Under the pieces are notes generated by a model that was not told the origin of the DNA, ran no database searches, and was given only the letters and a program-made list of their open reading frames with translations. A DNA stretch of 5,159 bases from an uncultured Rhodocyclaceae bacterium (GTDB taxonomy: Bacteria; Pseudomonadota; Gammaproteobacteria; Burkholderiales; Rhodocyclaceae). How positions within the stretch are numbered: the first letter of the stretch is position 1; the number at the start of each line of letters is the position of its first letter. Below, one piece after another: positions 1-5,008 of this stretch. The DNA lies in contig CALAGF010000192.1 in NCBI GenBank assembly GCA_937892345.1, positions 1-5,159 of the forward strand. Direction: 5' to 3'. The translations under genes and the position numbers were made by a program.

Positions 1-557
1 CTGCGCTTTTCGCCTTTGAAATCGACCGTCGGATTCCTGCCACCTCCTTCGGGCGGCTTGCCCGAACCGTCCTTGGGAACAAAGCTCTTCATCGAGGCCC
101 AGGCTTCAATCAGTGTCCCGTCGACCGTGAAATGCTCATGCGAGATCAGCTTCTTCCATTGCGCCAGGGCAACCACCTTGCCAAAGAACTCACGCATGAT
201 TTCTTCGGTAAAGAGCCGATCCCGGTTCTCCGTAAAGCTAGTGGCTGCCCAAACGCTTTCATCCATCGACAAACCCACAAACCAGCGGTACAGCAGGTTG
301 TATTCAATATGCTGTACCAGTTGCCGCTCCGAGCGGATGGAAAACAACACTTGAATCAAACTCGCACGCAGCAGTCGCTCCGCCGGAATTCCGGGGCGCC
401 CCGTGTGCGAGTACAACTTGGCAAACGTGCCATTCATCGAACCGAGAATGCCATCGACCAGCACGCGCAGTTTGCGCAACGGATGTCCTGCCGGAATCCG
501 CTCTTCCAGACTCCGGTAGCTGAACATCGCATGCTGTGTCGTATCCGCCGTTCTCAT
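1..557 (-). CDS. IS5-family transposase, N-terminal half, cut by window edge
   Basis: The frame is open from an ATG at 557-555 to the window edge (185 codons visible). This is about half the usual length of roughly 350 residues for IS5-group transposases. The N-terminus (MRTADTTQHAMFSYRSLEER) and the block GRPGIPAERLLRASLIQVLF at about residues 53-72 are typical of the InsH-like N-terminal domain. It continues as an NLLYRWFVGL segment at about 87-96. The sequence HFTVDGTLIEAWAS (142-155) holds the first acidic residue of the DDE catalytic triad (D146); the other two would lie beyond the window. A second Met at residue 11 is an alternative start. No frameshift or stop is visible, so the gene may be intact outside the window. 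It should catalyse cut-and-paste movement of its own IS. It is not part of the integrative element to its right, being separated from the left attachment site by host flank. Confidence 0.9.
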   Translation of the reverse strand, partial: MRTADTTQHAMFSYRSLEERIPAGHPLRKLRVLVDGILGSMNGTFAKLYSHTGRPGIPAERLLRASLIQVLFSIRSERQLVQHIEYNLLYRWFVGLSMDESVWAATSFTENRDRLFTEEIMREFFGKVVALAQWKKLISHEHFTVDGTLIEAWASMKSFVPKDGSGKPPEGGGRNPTVDFKGEKR

Positions 558-631
558 CTTCTTCAATCTCGTCCTGACATGACTGCCATTGTCTCATTAG
601 CATCGTCTAATCGAGGTTTTTGAGCATCCTG
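1..631 (-). mobile_element. IS5-family insertion sequence, partial (5' end only)
   Basis: The left edge of the window lies inside an insertion sequence whose transposase reads leftward. The IS type follows from the transposase (see the CDS). The outer end is uncertain. IS5 relatives often duplicate a 4-bp YTAR target, and on the minus strand CTAA (635-632) is followed by a sequence starting CAGGATGCTC, so 631 is my best guess for the IS end. The other end lies outside the window, so neither the terminal inverted repeat nor the target duplication could be confirmed. Other CTAA/TTAG sites at 597-600 and 607-613 are also possible. Confidence 0.6.
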
Positions 632-798
632 TTAGTGGGGCATCTCACCGGGGTCAGTTTTGCGTGCAACGCAACATACCGTGCTTTGGGTATCGCTAAG
701 GAGTAGGCATTTTGTCTAGCTTTGAGATCGCGAGTGAAAGCCAGAAAGCATAAAGCCCTGAGTTCCAAGGAAAACCTTGTCTGTCAGGGCCTTAGGTG
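632..798. other. Non-coding flank between the IS and the left attachment site
   Basis: Together with the att site and the element's left end, this belongs to the gene-free stretch 558-967. No ORF here looks real. It contains a short perfect palindrome, TTGCGT-GCA-ACGCAA, at 660-674, and the terminator-like hairpin at 752-793 listed separately. By the logic of tRNA integration, this stretch was directly downstream of tRNA-Met before the element inserted. Confidence 0.5.
752..793 (-). terminator. Displaced original tRNA-Met terminator (probable)
   Basis: Read on the minus strand, the arms GCCCTGA (790-784) and TCAGGGC (761-755) pair, extended by AAG/TTT through one G-U. An inner CAAGG/CCTTG stem is capped by TTTT, with a 4x4 internal loop between the two stems. 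The tail is only TTT before an A, so it is a weak intrinsic terminator. It sits 10 bp beyond the orphan tRNA end in the left att copy, at a similar distance to the terminator behind the intact tRNA (3433-3465). It is therefore probably the host terminator of tRNA-Met, now cut off from its gene. Confidence 0.45.
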
Positions 799-821
799 TT
801 ACTGGTGGTGATGGGCAGAAT
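799..821. repeat. Left attachment site (attL core), orphan 3' end of tRNA-Met
   Basis: The 23 bases match 3472-3494 exactly and differ at once on both sides (G/A before, T/C after). Positions 803-821 correspond to the last 19 bases of tRNA-Met including CCA. There is no tRNA body here, so the copy was created by insertion. Its tRNA acceptor segment also forms one arm of a perfect 12-bp inverted repeat with element sequence at 826-837. Confidence 0.9.
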
Positions 822-837
822 TTAACCATCACCACCA
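803..837. repeat. Perfect 12-bp inverted repeat across the attL boundary
   Basis: The arms TGGTGGTGATGG (803-814) and CCATCACCACCA (826-837) are exact reverse complements, separated by 11 bases (GCAGAATTTAA). The left arm is the tRNA 3' end in the att core. The right arm lies inside the element, so the element holds a second, inverted copy of the tRNA tail. An A-run (837-842) follows. On neither strand is the stem followed by a T-run, so it is not an intrinsic terminator. It could be an integrase-binding or cruciform feature of the att site. Confidence 0.75.
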
Positions 838-846
838 AAAAATATC

Positions 847-903
847 AGTCCATTGATCTGTTGGGACTTTTCGTCGCCACCTCGGTGTCGAGGTTGATCA
901 ATG
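847..903. other. Nested inverted repeats downstream of parE
   Basis: Three perfect inverted pairs lie close together: CATTGATC (851-858) with GATCAATG (896-903), ACCTCG (879-884) with CGAGGT (889-894) around a GTGT loop, and AGTCC (847-851) with GGACT (864-868). On the minus strand the last hairpin is followed by GATATTTTTT, so it may act as a weak terminator for parDE. The alternative pairings exclude each other in part. The rest of 838-967 holds no gene. Confidence 0.35.
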
Positions 904-967
904 TGTCACACCCATGTGCAACACCTAGAGCGCCAGTATAGACCACTGCTTCCTGCTCACTGGCTCT

Positions 968-1273
968 TCAATGTGCAGGCCACTGGTCGATTGCCGGAAT
1001 ATCTCTCGCATGATGCAGCACCCTTGCCACGATGACCCCATGTTCATTTGGGAAATAGAACAGGATGTATGGAGTAGATGTAGGCCAGCTTCGTATGCCT
1101 GACGAGAGTTCGGGGCGCTCACGCCCCATCAGCGGTTGATCCAGTAACCGGATGGCCTCTGCCTCTATCTGGTCAAGCATACGATCCGCCGCAGTGACGC
1201 TATCCTCGGCGACGTATAGCCAAGCATCTAGTAAGTCATTCTCGGCACTGGCCGAATAGAAGACCTTCGCCAT
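968..1273 (-). CDS. parE: ParE-type toxin (RelE/ParE superfamily)
   Basis: This is a 101-residue protein, the usual size for the family. The N-terminal two-helix segment (about 6-45, with AENDLLDAWLYVAEDS) is followed by the family hallmark GRERPELSSGIRSW (50-63). Next come the core beta strands (YILFYFPNEHGVIVARVLH, 69-87) and the HHARDIP end motif (87-93). ParE toxins usually poison DNA gyrase and RelE relatives cleave mRNA at the ribosome; the ParE-like pattern and the ParD partner favour gyrase, but sequence alone does not prove the target. The start overlaps the antitoxin stop as TGATG, giving translational coupling, and the ribosome site is weak (GAAGGCGG). It is the downstream gene of a two-gene operon inside the island, where it would act as a stabilising addiction module. 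No truncation or frameshift is seen. Confidence 0.92.
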   Translation of the reverse strand: MAKVFYSASAENDLLDAWLYVAEDSVTAADRMLDQIEAEAIRLLDQPLMGRERPELSSGIRSWPTSTPYILFYFPNEHGVIVARVLHHARDIPAIDQWPAH

Positions 1274-1545
1274 CAGACCGCCTTCGGTGATGCCAGGATC
1301 GCCCTGCCGCGCTCCTTGATGCTGGACATGCTTACTTCACGCACGCGACCGTCGTTTATATCAGCAAGGCCTTGAGCAATGTCAGCCTTGAGTGCAGCCA
1401 GATTGGCAGCCTGAACGCCTTGGTAGGCTTCAAACAGGCGCAGCGCCTCCCGGATCACCTCACTGGCTGAACTGTAGAGTCCTGATTCGACATGCTGGCG
1501 CACACGGCTTTCGAGTTCCGGCGGCAAAGATACGTTGAGGGACAT
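1273..1545 (-). CDS. parD: ParD-type ribbon-helix-helix antitoxin
   Basis: It is 90 residues long from the ATG at 1545, chosen because GGAG lies 6 bases upstream and because the ParD fold begins there. A longer in-frame start at 1626 would add 27 residues without family character. Residues 1-8 (MSLNVSLP) form the DNA-binding strand, and helices about 9-20 and 25-40 (SSASEVIREALRLFEA) complete the ribbon-helix-helix. The charged C-terminal half (about 45-90) is where ParD proteins usually wrap the toxin. It should neutralise ParE by direct binding and repress its own operon as a dimer or with ParE. The stop codon shares one base with the parE start. An imperfect palindrome upstream (1560-1580) is a plausible operator. 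Together with parE it is the only recognisable cargo of the element. Confidence 0.92.
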   Translation of the reverse strand: MSLNVSLPPELESRVRQHVESGLYSSASEVIREALRLFEAYQGVQAANLAALKADIAQGLADINDGRVREVSMSSIKERGRAILASPKAV

Positions 1546-1901
1546 TGCTGGCTCCAAGTGAATGTCAGATATTGCCATTCTATGCCATAGCAGCCAAAAA
1601 TCCAGGCTGTAGCTCTTGCTGGACATGACGTGATGATTTTCAAATTCCTCCCCCGCAAATCACAATCATAGCCATCAACAGGTCGCTTTTTCTCTAAGAC
1701 ATCCACCCTGCCAACAATGTGCCAAGACTGAGCCACGGTTGATATGCACATGTCGTTGATGTAGCGTGTCTTTGACTTTGATAAGGAATGAGAGGCTAAG
1801 ACAGTGGTGAAGCGTGAGAATCGTATCAAGCCTGTTGAATGGCCGATGGCCTACCCGGGGCCCAGAAAGTCGCTCCTGAAGCGATTCTGACGGTCTTGGC
1901 G
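1546..1901. other. Gene-free stretch between integrase and parD
   Basis: These 356 bases separate the end of int from the parD start. Apart from the parDE regulatory region at its left end, I see only a small hairpin (TCGCT-cctga-AGCGA, 1870-1884) shortly after the integrase stop, without a T-run. Overlapping open frames on the minus strand (1455-1829 and 1675-1908) have no recognisable domain, no convincing ribosome site, and run into or over neighbouring genes, so I do not call them. Confidence 0.5.
1560..1582 (-). promoter_or_regulatory. Candidate parDE operator and -10 region
   Basis: On the plus strand GAATGTCA (1560-1567) and TGCCATTC (1573-1580) form an inverted repeat with one mismatch around GATAT. 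It begins 15 bp upstream of the parD ATG. A TAGAAT -10-like hexamer (minus strand, 1582-1577) overlaps it. Alternatively TTGGCT, a 17-bp spacer and CAATAT (1574-1569) can be read. Ribbon-helix-helix antitoxins commonly bind such palindromes for autorepression. The site and promoter are inferred, and no strong -35 is present. Confidence 0.35.
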
Positions 1902-3389
1902 CTACCAACCACCCTCAAGCGAGGTTATGCCTGCCCCGGCTCTTTGATACGGGGCGAAATCCACGTCAAACTTGACGCACTCGATGTCGGCCTTCAGCGT
2001 TTTGAAGTCGAACATGGTCAGCACATCGCCGCCGGTGTAGTGCTTGTCCTGGGTGTCGTCGTAGTCGTGACCAGCTAAACGGGTCCGTCGGTCCTTCGGC
2101 ACGTTAGCTGTCCGAAGGGCGGCGATGAGCGTGGATCGAAACGAGTGGAACACCTTGCGGTTGTCGCCTTCCCACTTGCCGTCTGAATTCAGTCTGTCCT
2201 CACCCACTCCCACCCGCCGACGGTATTCCGTGAATTTCCTGGATGGCTCTCTGCCGAAGTCTCTCGCCTTTACAGGCGATTCGGGCAGCTCGGGGAATAT
2301 CCGCCCCGCTTTGACGGTCGCTACGAAGTCCAGGAAGCCAAGCTCAATCAGTTTCGAATGAATCGGAACAATACGGCGTGACGCCGTCGTTTTCAGACGC
2401 TTGAGTTCCCCATCGAGGATGCAGATAGTCTCGACCCCATCGTGGGAGCCAATGTCGCCAACAATGAGTTGGCAGAGTTCGTTCAGTCGAGCACCCGTGA
2501 AGAGGGCCAGGACCATCAGCCAGTATTCGGAAGGCTTTTTGAACAGGTGGTTCTTGTATTCGTCGGACTCAAACAGAGCCCTGAGGTCGACGTTGTCGAA
2601 CTTCAGGTAGGGGTTGTCCTCGATCTTTCCGGGGTAGCGGAAGAATTCCTCGAAATCGTCGCTTATAAGTCGCTTGCCCTTCGCCCACCGAAATACCGCA
2701 CCGGCACGCTGTAAGCGCTTTTGCCGGTTTCGAGGCTTGCCGCCCTCTACACTAGTCAAAATCTCCTGCTGGAAGGCGCTGACATCTTCTGCCGTTACGA
2801 GCGCAATGTCTTGGTCGCCAACGAACTCGATCAATGCCCTGACGTGGGGCCAGTGGTCATACTTGGCCGTATCCTCTCCATCCTTCCATCCACCAGTAAC
2901 GCCGACCTGTTGGCTGAGGGCAATCTTCTCTGCCTTGTAGCTCTCCCAAGCCTGGGTGATGGTCTTTCCCGCTAGTTTGATCGTTGGGGCTGGCGTAGCT
3001 TGGGGTGGCGCGGGTGGAAGAGGTGCGCCGTCGAGATGGGCCTGGAGGGTTGCTACCCCTATCGCGGTGGCAACTTCTTCACCGGGCAGTATGTCGCGTG
3101 CGACAGCTTTCTTCATTCCCGATAGGTCGTAGTCCCACGATAGCGCGAAATCAATCTGGAAACCGTCGGAGGAGCTTTTCTTGCGTGATGACATATTGCG
3201 TAGTGTGACGAAGTAACTATCAGTCTGGGAGGCCAGGAACCGGGCGCGAATGATAGCTTGCAGTCGCTCCCCTGTGCCGAGCGACTTCACCAAGTATGGT
3301 TTGCCTACGAGCGGTCGTAGGTCGTCGGGAACGCGCCGACGGAAGTAGAACACCGTGCCATGCCGAGATTGCTTCAGGTAGTTGCCCAT
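1902..3389 (-). CDS. int: Tyrosine recombinase (integrase) of the tRNA-Met element
   Basis: It is 495 residues long and complete. The N-terminal region (MGNYLKQSRHGTVFYFRRRV, then PDDLRPLVGK at 21-30) resembles the DUF6538 head found on many island integrases. A proline/alanine linker spans about 122-136, a SAM-like core-binding domain about 140-255, and the catalytic domain about 265-465. The catalytic set is visible: R301 (FTGARLNEL), K333 (LKTTASRR), H415 and R418 (HSFR), H441 (LAGH) and the nucleophile Y451 (KHYTGG). It should cut and rejoin the 23-bp att core in tRNA-Met, inserting the element and possibly excising it. The start is supported by AAAGGTGG six bases upstream. It lies 86 bp from the tRNA 3' end, with a terminator and a tandem repeat between, and I see no clear promoter of its own. 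No partner excisionase is visible, so excision control is unknown. Confidence 0.96.
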   Translation of the reverse strand: MGNYLKQSRHGTVFYFRRRVPDDLRPLVGKPYLVKSLGTGERLQAIIRARFLASQTDSYFVTLRNMSSRKKSSSDGFQIDFALSWDYDLSGMKKAVARDILPGEEVATAIGVATLQAHLDGAPLPPAPPQATPAPTIKLAGKTITQAWESYKAEKIALSQQVGVTGGWKDGEDTAKYDHWPHVRALIEFVGDQDIALVTAEDVSAFQQEILTSVEGGKPRNRQKRLQRAGAVFRWAKGKRLISDDFEEFFRYPGKIEDNPYLKFDNVDLRALFESDEYKNHLFKKPSEYWLMVLALFTGARLNELCQLIVGDIGSHDGVETICILDGELKRLKTTASRRIVPIHSKLIELGFLDFVATVKAGRIFPELPESPVKARDFGREPSRKFTEYRRRVGVGEDRLNSDGKWEGDNRKVFHSFRSTLIAALRTANVPKDRRTRLAGHDYDDTQDKHYTGGDVLTMFDFKTLKADIECVKFDVDFAPYQRAGAGITSLEGGW

Positions 3390-3413
3390 TGTGACCCACC
3401 TTTGTGACCCACC
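3389..3413. repeat. Tandem 12-bp repeat over the integrase start and ribosome site
   Basis: TTGTGACCCACC occurs at 3389-3400 and again at 3402-3413, a 13-bp period. Read on the minus strand, the first base of the integrase ATG is the last base of one copy, and the Shine-Dalgarno AAAGGTGG straddles the junction. The phasing and position suggest a protein-binding site: an integrase arm-type site, or an operator controlling int. I found no further exact copy in the window. Confidence 0.7.
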
Positions 3414-3432
3414 CGGCTGGCTTCGGCAAATG

Positions 3433-3465
3433 AAAAAGCCGCTGACCCTTGCGGATCAACGGCTT
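3433..3465 (-). terminator. Rho-independent terminator behind tRNA-Met, carried by the element
   Basis: On the minus strand AAGCCGTTGATCC (3465-3453) pairs with GGGTCAGCGGCTT (3448-3436) over 13 bp. Two of the pairs are G-U, closed by a GCAA tetraloop and followed by a run of five T. The G-U pairs become C-A mismatches on the plus strand, so it works in the tRNA direction. It begins 10 bases after the tRNA 3' end and lies inside the integrated element, between tRNA and int. The island therefore supplies a new terminator along with the new tRNA end. Confidence 0.88.
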
Positions 3466-3471
3466 CTTGCA

Positions 3472-3494
3472 TTACTGGTGGTGATGGGCAGAAT
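3472..3494. repeat. Right attachment site (attR core), 3' end of intact tRNA-Met
   Basis: It is identical to 799-821 over 23 bases. It covers the tRNA 3' end from the T-loop (base 59) through CCA, plus four bases beyond (minus strand GTAA). The tRNA body to the right is chromosomal, while the bases left of the core belong to the element. The exact crossover point within the 23 bases cannot be told from one sequence. Confidence 0.9.
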
Positions 3495-3552
3495 CGAACT
3501 GCCGACCTGTGGGTTATGAATCCACCGCTCTAACCGTCTGAGCTACATCACC
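3476..3552 (-). tRNA. tRNA-Met (CAT anticodon), elongator type; integration target
   Basis: The 77-nt cloverleaf is complete with encoded CCA. Its parts are a 7-bp acceptor stem GGTGATG/CATCACC, U8-A9, a D stem GCTC/GAGC, an anticodon loop TTCATAA, and a T stem GGCAG/CTGCC with loop TTCGATT and discriminator A73. The perfect 1-72 pair and the lack of three G-C pairs under the anticodon loop argue against initiator tRNA. A CAT anticodon can also mark tRNA-Ile2 (lysidine-modified), which is less likely. The last anticodon-stem pair is A31-C39, a mismatch. Its 3' end has been rebuilt by the element at attR without changing the sequence. A strong promoter lies directly upstream (3570-3599). Confidence 0.96.
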
Positions 3553-3569
3553 ACGCTTGAAGGGCGCAA

Positions 3570-3599
3570 ATTATAGTTGGGCGGCAGTGCTGCGGTCAA
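3570..3599 (-). promoter_or_regulatory. Sigma70-type promoter of tRNA-Met
   Basis: Minus strand: TTGACC (3599-3594, five of six consensus bases), an 18-bp spacer, then a perfect TATAAT (3575-3570). Transcription would start near 3563, about 11 bases before the mature tRNA 5' end. An inverted repeat GCGGT-CA-ACCGC (3592-3603) overlaps the -35 hexamer. Confidence 0.75.
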
Positions 3600-3611
3600 C
3601 CGCGTTATAAT
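3583..3611 (+). promoter_or_regulatory. Probable miaB promoter (perfect -10, weak -35)
   Basis: TATAAT at 3606-3611 is a perfect -10, followed about 60 bp later by the miaB ATG. At 17-bp spacing the -35 position reads GGCAGT (3583-3588), a poor match. The -10 is only 6 bp from the -35 hexamer of the divergent tRNA promoter (3594-3599), so polymerase could hardly occupy both at once. Confidence 0.45.
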
Positions 3612-3670
3612 GCGCAACTTTTCCGCAACGGGCTTGCCCAAGCGGGCCCACTGATTTCAAAGCAATTTCC

Positions 3671-5008
3671 ATGACCAAAAAGCTGTTCATCCGCACGTTT
3701 GGGTGCCAGATGAATGAGTACGATTCGGACAAAATGGCCGACGTGCTCAACGCCTCCGAGGGCATCGTCAAGACCGACAACCCGGAAGAAGCCGACATCA
3801 TCCTGTTCAACACCTGTTCGGTACGCGAAAAGGCGCAGGAAAAGGTTTTCCACGATCTGGGCCGGGTGCGCCACCTTAAACAGCAGAATCCCAATCTGGT
3901 GATCGGCGTCGGTGGTTGCGTGGCCAGCCAGGAAGGCGAGGCCATCATCGCCCGGGCGCCCTATGTCGACGTGGTGTTCGGGCCGCAAACCCTGCATCGC
4001 TTGCCGCAACTGATTGCGGAACGCAAGGCGAAGGGCAAGGCTGCTGTCGATGTCTCGTTTCCCGAGATCGAGAAATTTGATGCCATGCCGCCGGCCGAAG
4101 TCAAAGGTGCCGCTGCCTTTGTTTCGATCATGGAAGGCTGTTCCAAGTTCTGCACCTTCTGCATCGTGCCTTACACCCGTGGCGGTGAAGTCTCCCGTCC
4201 GTTCAACGATGTGCTGACCGAGGTGGCCGATCTGGCCGCACATGGTGTCGGCGAAGTCACGCTGCTTGGCCAGAACGTCAATGCCTACCGTGGCGACATG
4301 GAGGGCACCGACGAAAAGGCCGACCTGGCCCTGTTGATCGAATATCTTGCCGAAGTCCCCGGCATCGAGCGCATTCGCTATACCACCTCGCATCCGCGCG
4401 AGATGAGCCAGCGCCTGATCGACACCTACGCCAAGGTACCCAAGCTGGTTTCCCACCTGCACTTGCCGGTGCAGGCTGGCTCGGATCGGGTTTTGGCAGC
4501 CATGAAACGCGGCTATACGACGCTGGAATTCAAATCCATCGTGCGCAAATTGCGCGCAGCCCGGCCGGACATTTCGATTTCATCGGATTTCATCGTCGGC
4601 TTTCCCGGCGAAACCGATGAGGATTTCGAAAAGACCATGAAGCTGATCGAGGAAATTGGTTTCGATGCCTCTTTCTCCTTCGTCTACAGCCCACGCCCCG
4701 GCACGCCGGCACTTGAGCTGGAAGACAGTACCCCGGCCGATATCAAATCCGCACGTCTGCTGCGTCTGCAAAAACGCGTCGACGAGCAGGCCCAGGTGAT
4801 CAGTCAGGCCATGGTGGGCAGCATTCAGCGCGTGCTGGTCGAAGGGCTCTCCAAAAAGGACGACAAGGAGTTGGCGGGACGTACCGACAACAACCGCATC
4901 GTCAATTTCGTGGGCAATCCGCGTCTGATCAACCGTTTTGTCGATGTCCGCATCACGGCATCGCTGGCGCACACGCTGAAGGGCGAAATTGTCATCCGAG
5001 AAAATTAA
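3671..5008 (+). CDS. miaB: tRNA-2-methylthio-N6-dimethylallyladenosine synthase MiaB
   Basis: This 445-residue radical-SAM methylthiotransferase has the usual MiaB length. It converts i6A37 to ms2i6A37 in tRNAs that read UNN codons, using S-adenosylmethionine and two 4Fe-4S clusters in the cytosol. The N-terminal UPF0004 domain carries the auxiliary-cluster cysteines C12 (FGCQMNEYDSD), C49 (FNTCSVRE) and C83 (GGCVASQEG). The radical-SAM motif CSKFCTFC gives C157, C161 and C164, followed by IVPYTRGGEVSRP. HLHLPVQAGSDRVL (263-276) and SDFIVGFPGETDEDF (305-319) are further family blocks, and a TRAM RNA-binding domain fills about 380-443. The start is supported by homology at MTKKLFIRTFG, although the Shine-Dalgarno is weak. 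Its 3' end overlaps the next gene by 20 bases, suggesting a miaB-phoH operon. It diverges from tRNA-Met, which is not a MiaB substrate type. The gene is intact and chromosomal. Confidence 0.97.
   Translation: MTKKLFIRTFGCQMNEYDSDKMADVLNASEGIVKTDNPEEADIILFNTCSVREKAQEKVFHDLGRVRHLKQQNPNLVIGVGGCVASQEGEAIIARAPYVDVVFGPQTLHRLPQLIAERKAKGKAAVDVSFPEIEKFDAMPPAEVKGAAAFVSIMEGCSKFCTFCIVPYTRGGEVSRPFNDVLTEVADLAAHGVGEVTLLGQNVNAYRGDMEGTDEKADLALLIEYLAEVPGIERIRYTTSHPREMSQRLIDTYAKVPKLVSHLHLPVQAGSDRVLAAMKRGYTTLEFKSIVRKLRAARPDISISSDFIVGFPGETDEDFEKTMKLIEEIGFDASFSFVYSPRPGTPALELEDSTPADIKSARLLRLQKRVDEQAQVISQAMVGSIQRVLVEGLSKKDDKELAGRTDNNRIVNFVGNPRLINRFVDVRITASLAHTLKGEIVIREN

Larger units (their letters stand above)
799..3494 (-). 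mobile_element. Mini integrative element (about 2.67 kb) in tRNA-Met, carrying int and parDE
   Basis: It is bounded by a 23-bp perfect direct repeat (799-821 and 3472-3494), of which 19 bp are the 3' end of tRNA-Met. One unit, repeat start to repeat start, is 2673 bp. Inside are a full-length tyrosine recombinase next to the tRNA 3' end and a ParD-ParE pair, all on the minus strand. Seen directly: the repeats, the intact tRNA at the right boundary, the orphan tRNA end at the left, and the integrase orientation. Known: many tyrosine integrases recombine in tRNA 3' ends and restore the gene with an identical segment carried by the element. Inferred: this is one complete element, mobile at least once. 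No excisionase, replication or transfer gene is visible. It could be the remnant of a larger island, but both att ends are in place and the integrase is unbroken. Confidence 0.88.

Noticed and set aside
16..623. Open frames on the plus strand, and a minus-strand frame at 304-603, over the IS region
   Set aside because: They are out-of-frame shadows of the transposase at 557-1, whose family motifs are unmistakable.
803..842. Inverted repeat followed by an A-run as an intrinsic terminator
   Set aside because: A terminator needs a T-run after the stem on the transcribed strand; here the run is A on the plus strand and lies before the stem on the minus strand.
903..914. GTGTCACACCCA near the left end as a third copy of the integrase-start repeat
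   Set aside because: It shares only part of TTGTGACCCACC and does not align over its length, so I cannot call it an arm site.
925..1122. 65-codon minus-strand frame inside parE
   Set aside because: It lies in another frame of the ParE coding sequence, with no separate start signal or family resemblance.
1455..1908. Overlapping minus-strand open frames between int and parD (124 and 77 codons)
   Set aside because: No recognisable domain, no good ribosome site, and they overlap parD or the int end. They could be relics of lost cargo, but nothing in the sequence shows this.
1839..3208. Several plus-strand open frames opposite the integrase
   Set aside because: They are antisense shadows of a 495-residue integrase with all catalytic residues in place.
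3476..5008. A dedicated functional pairing of tRNA-Met with MiaB
   Set aside because: MiaB modifies i6A37-bearing tRNAs that read UNN codons; tRNA-Met reads AUG, so the proximity is better explained by chance or shared regulation.
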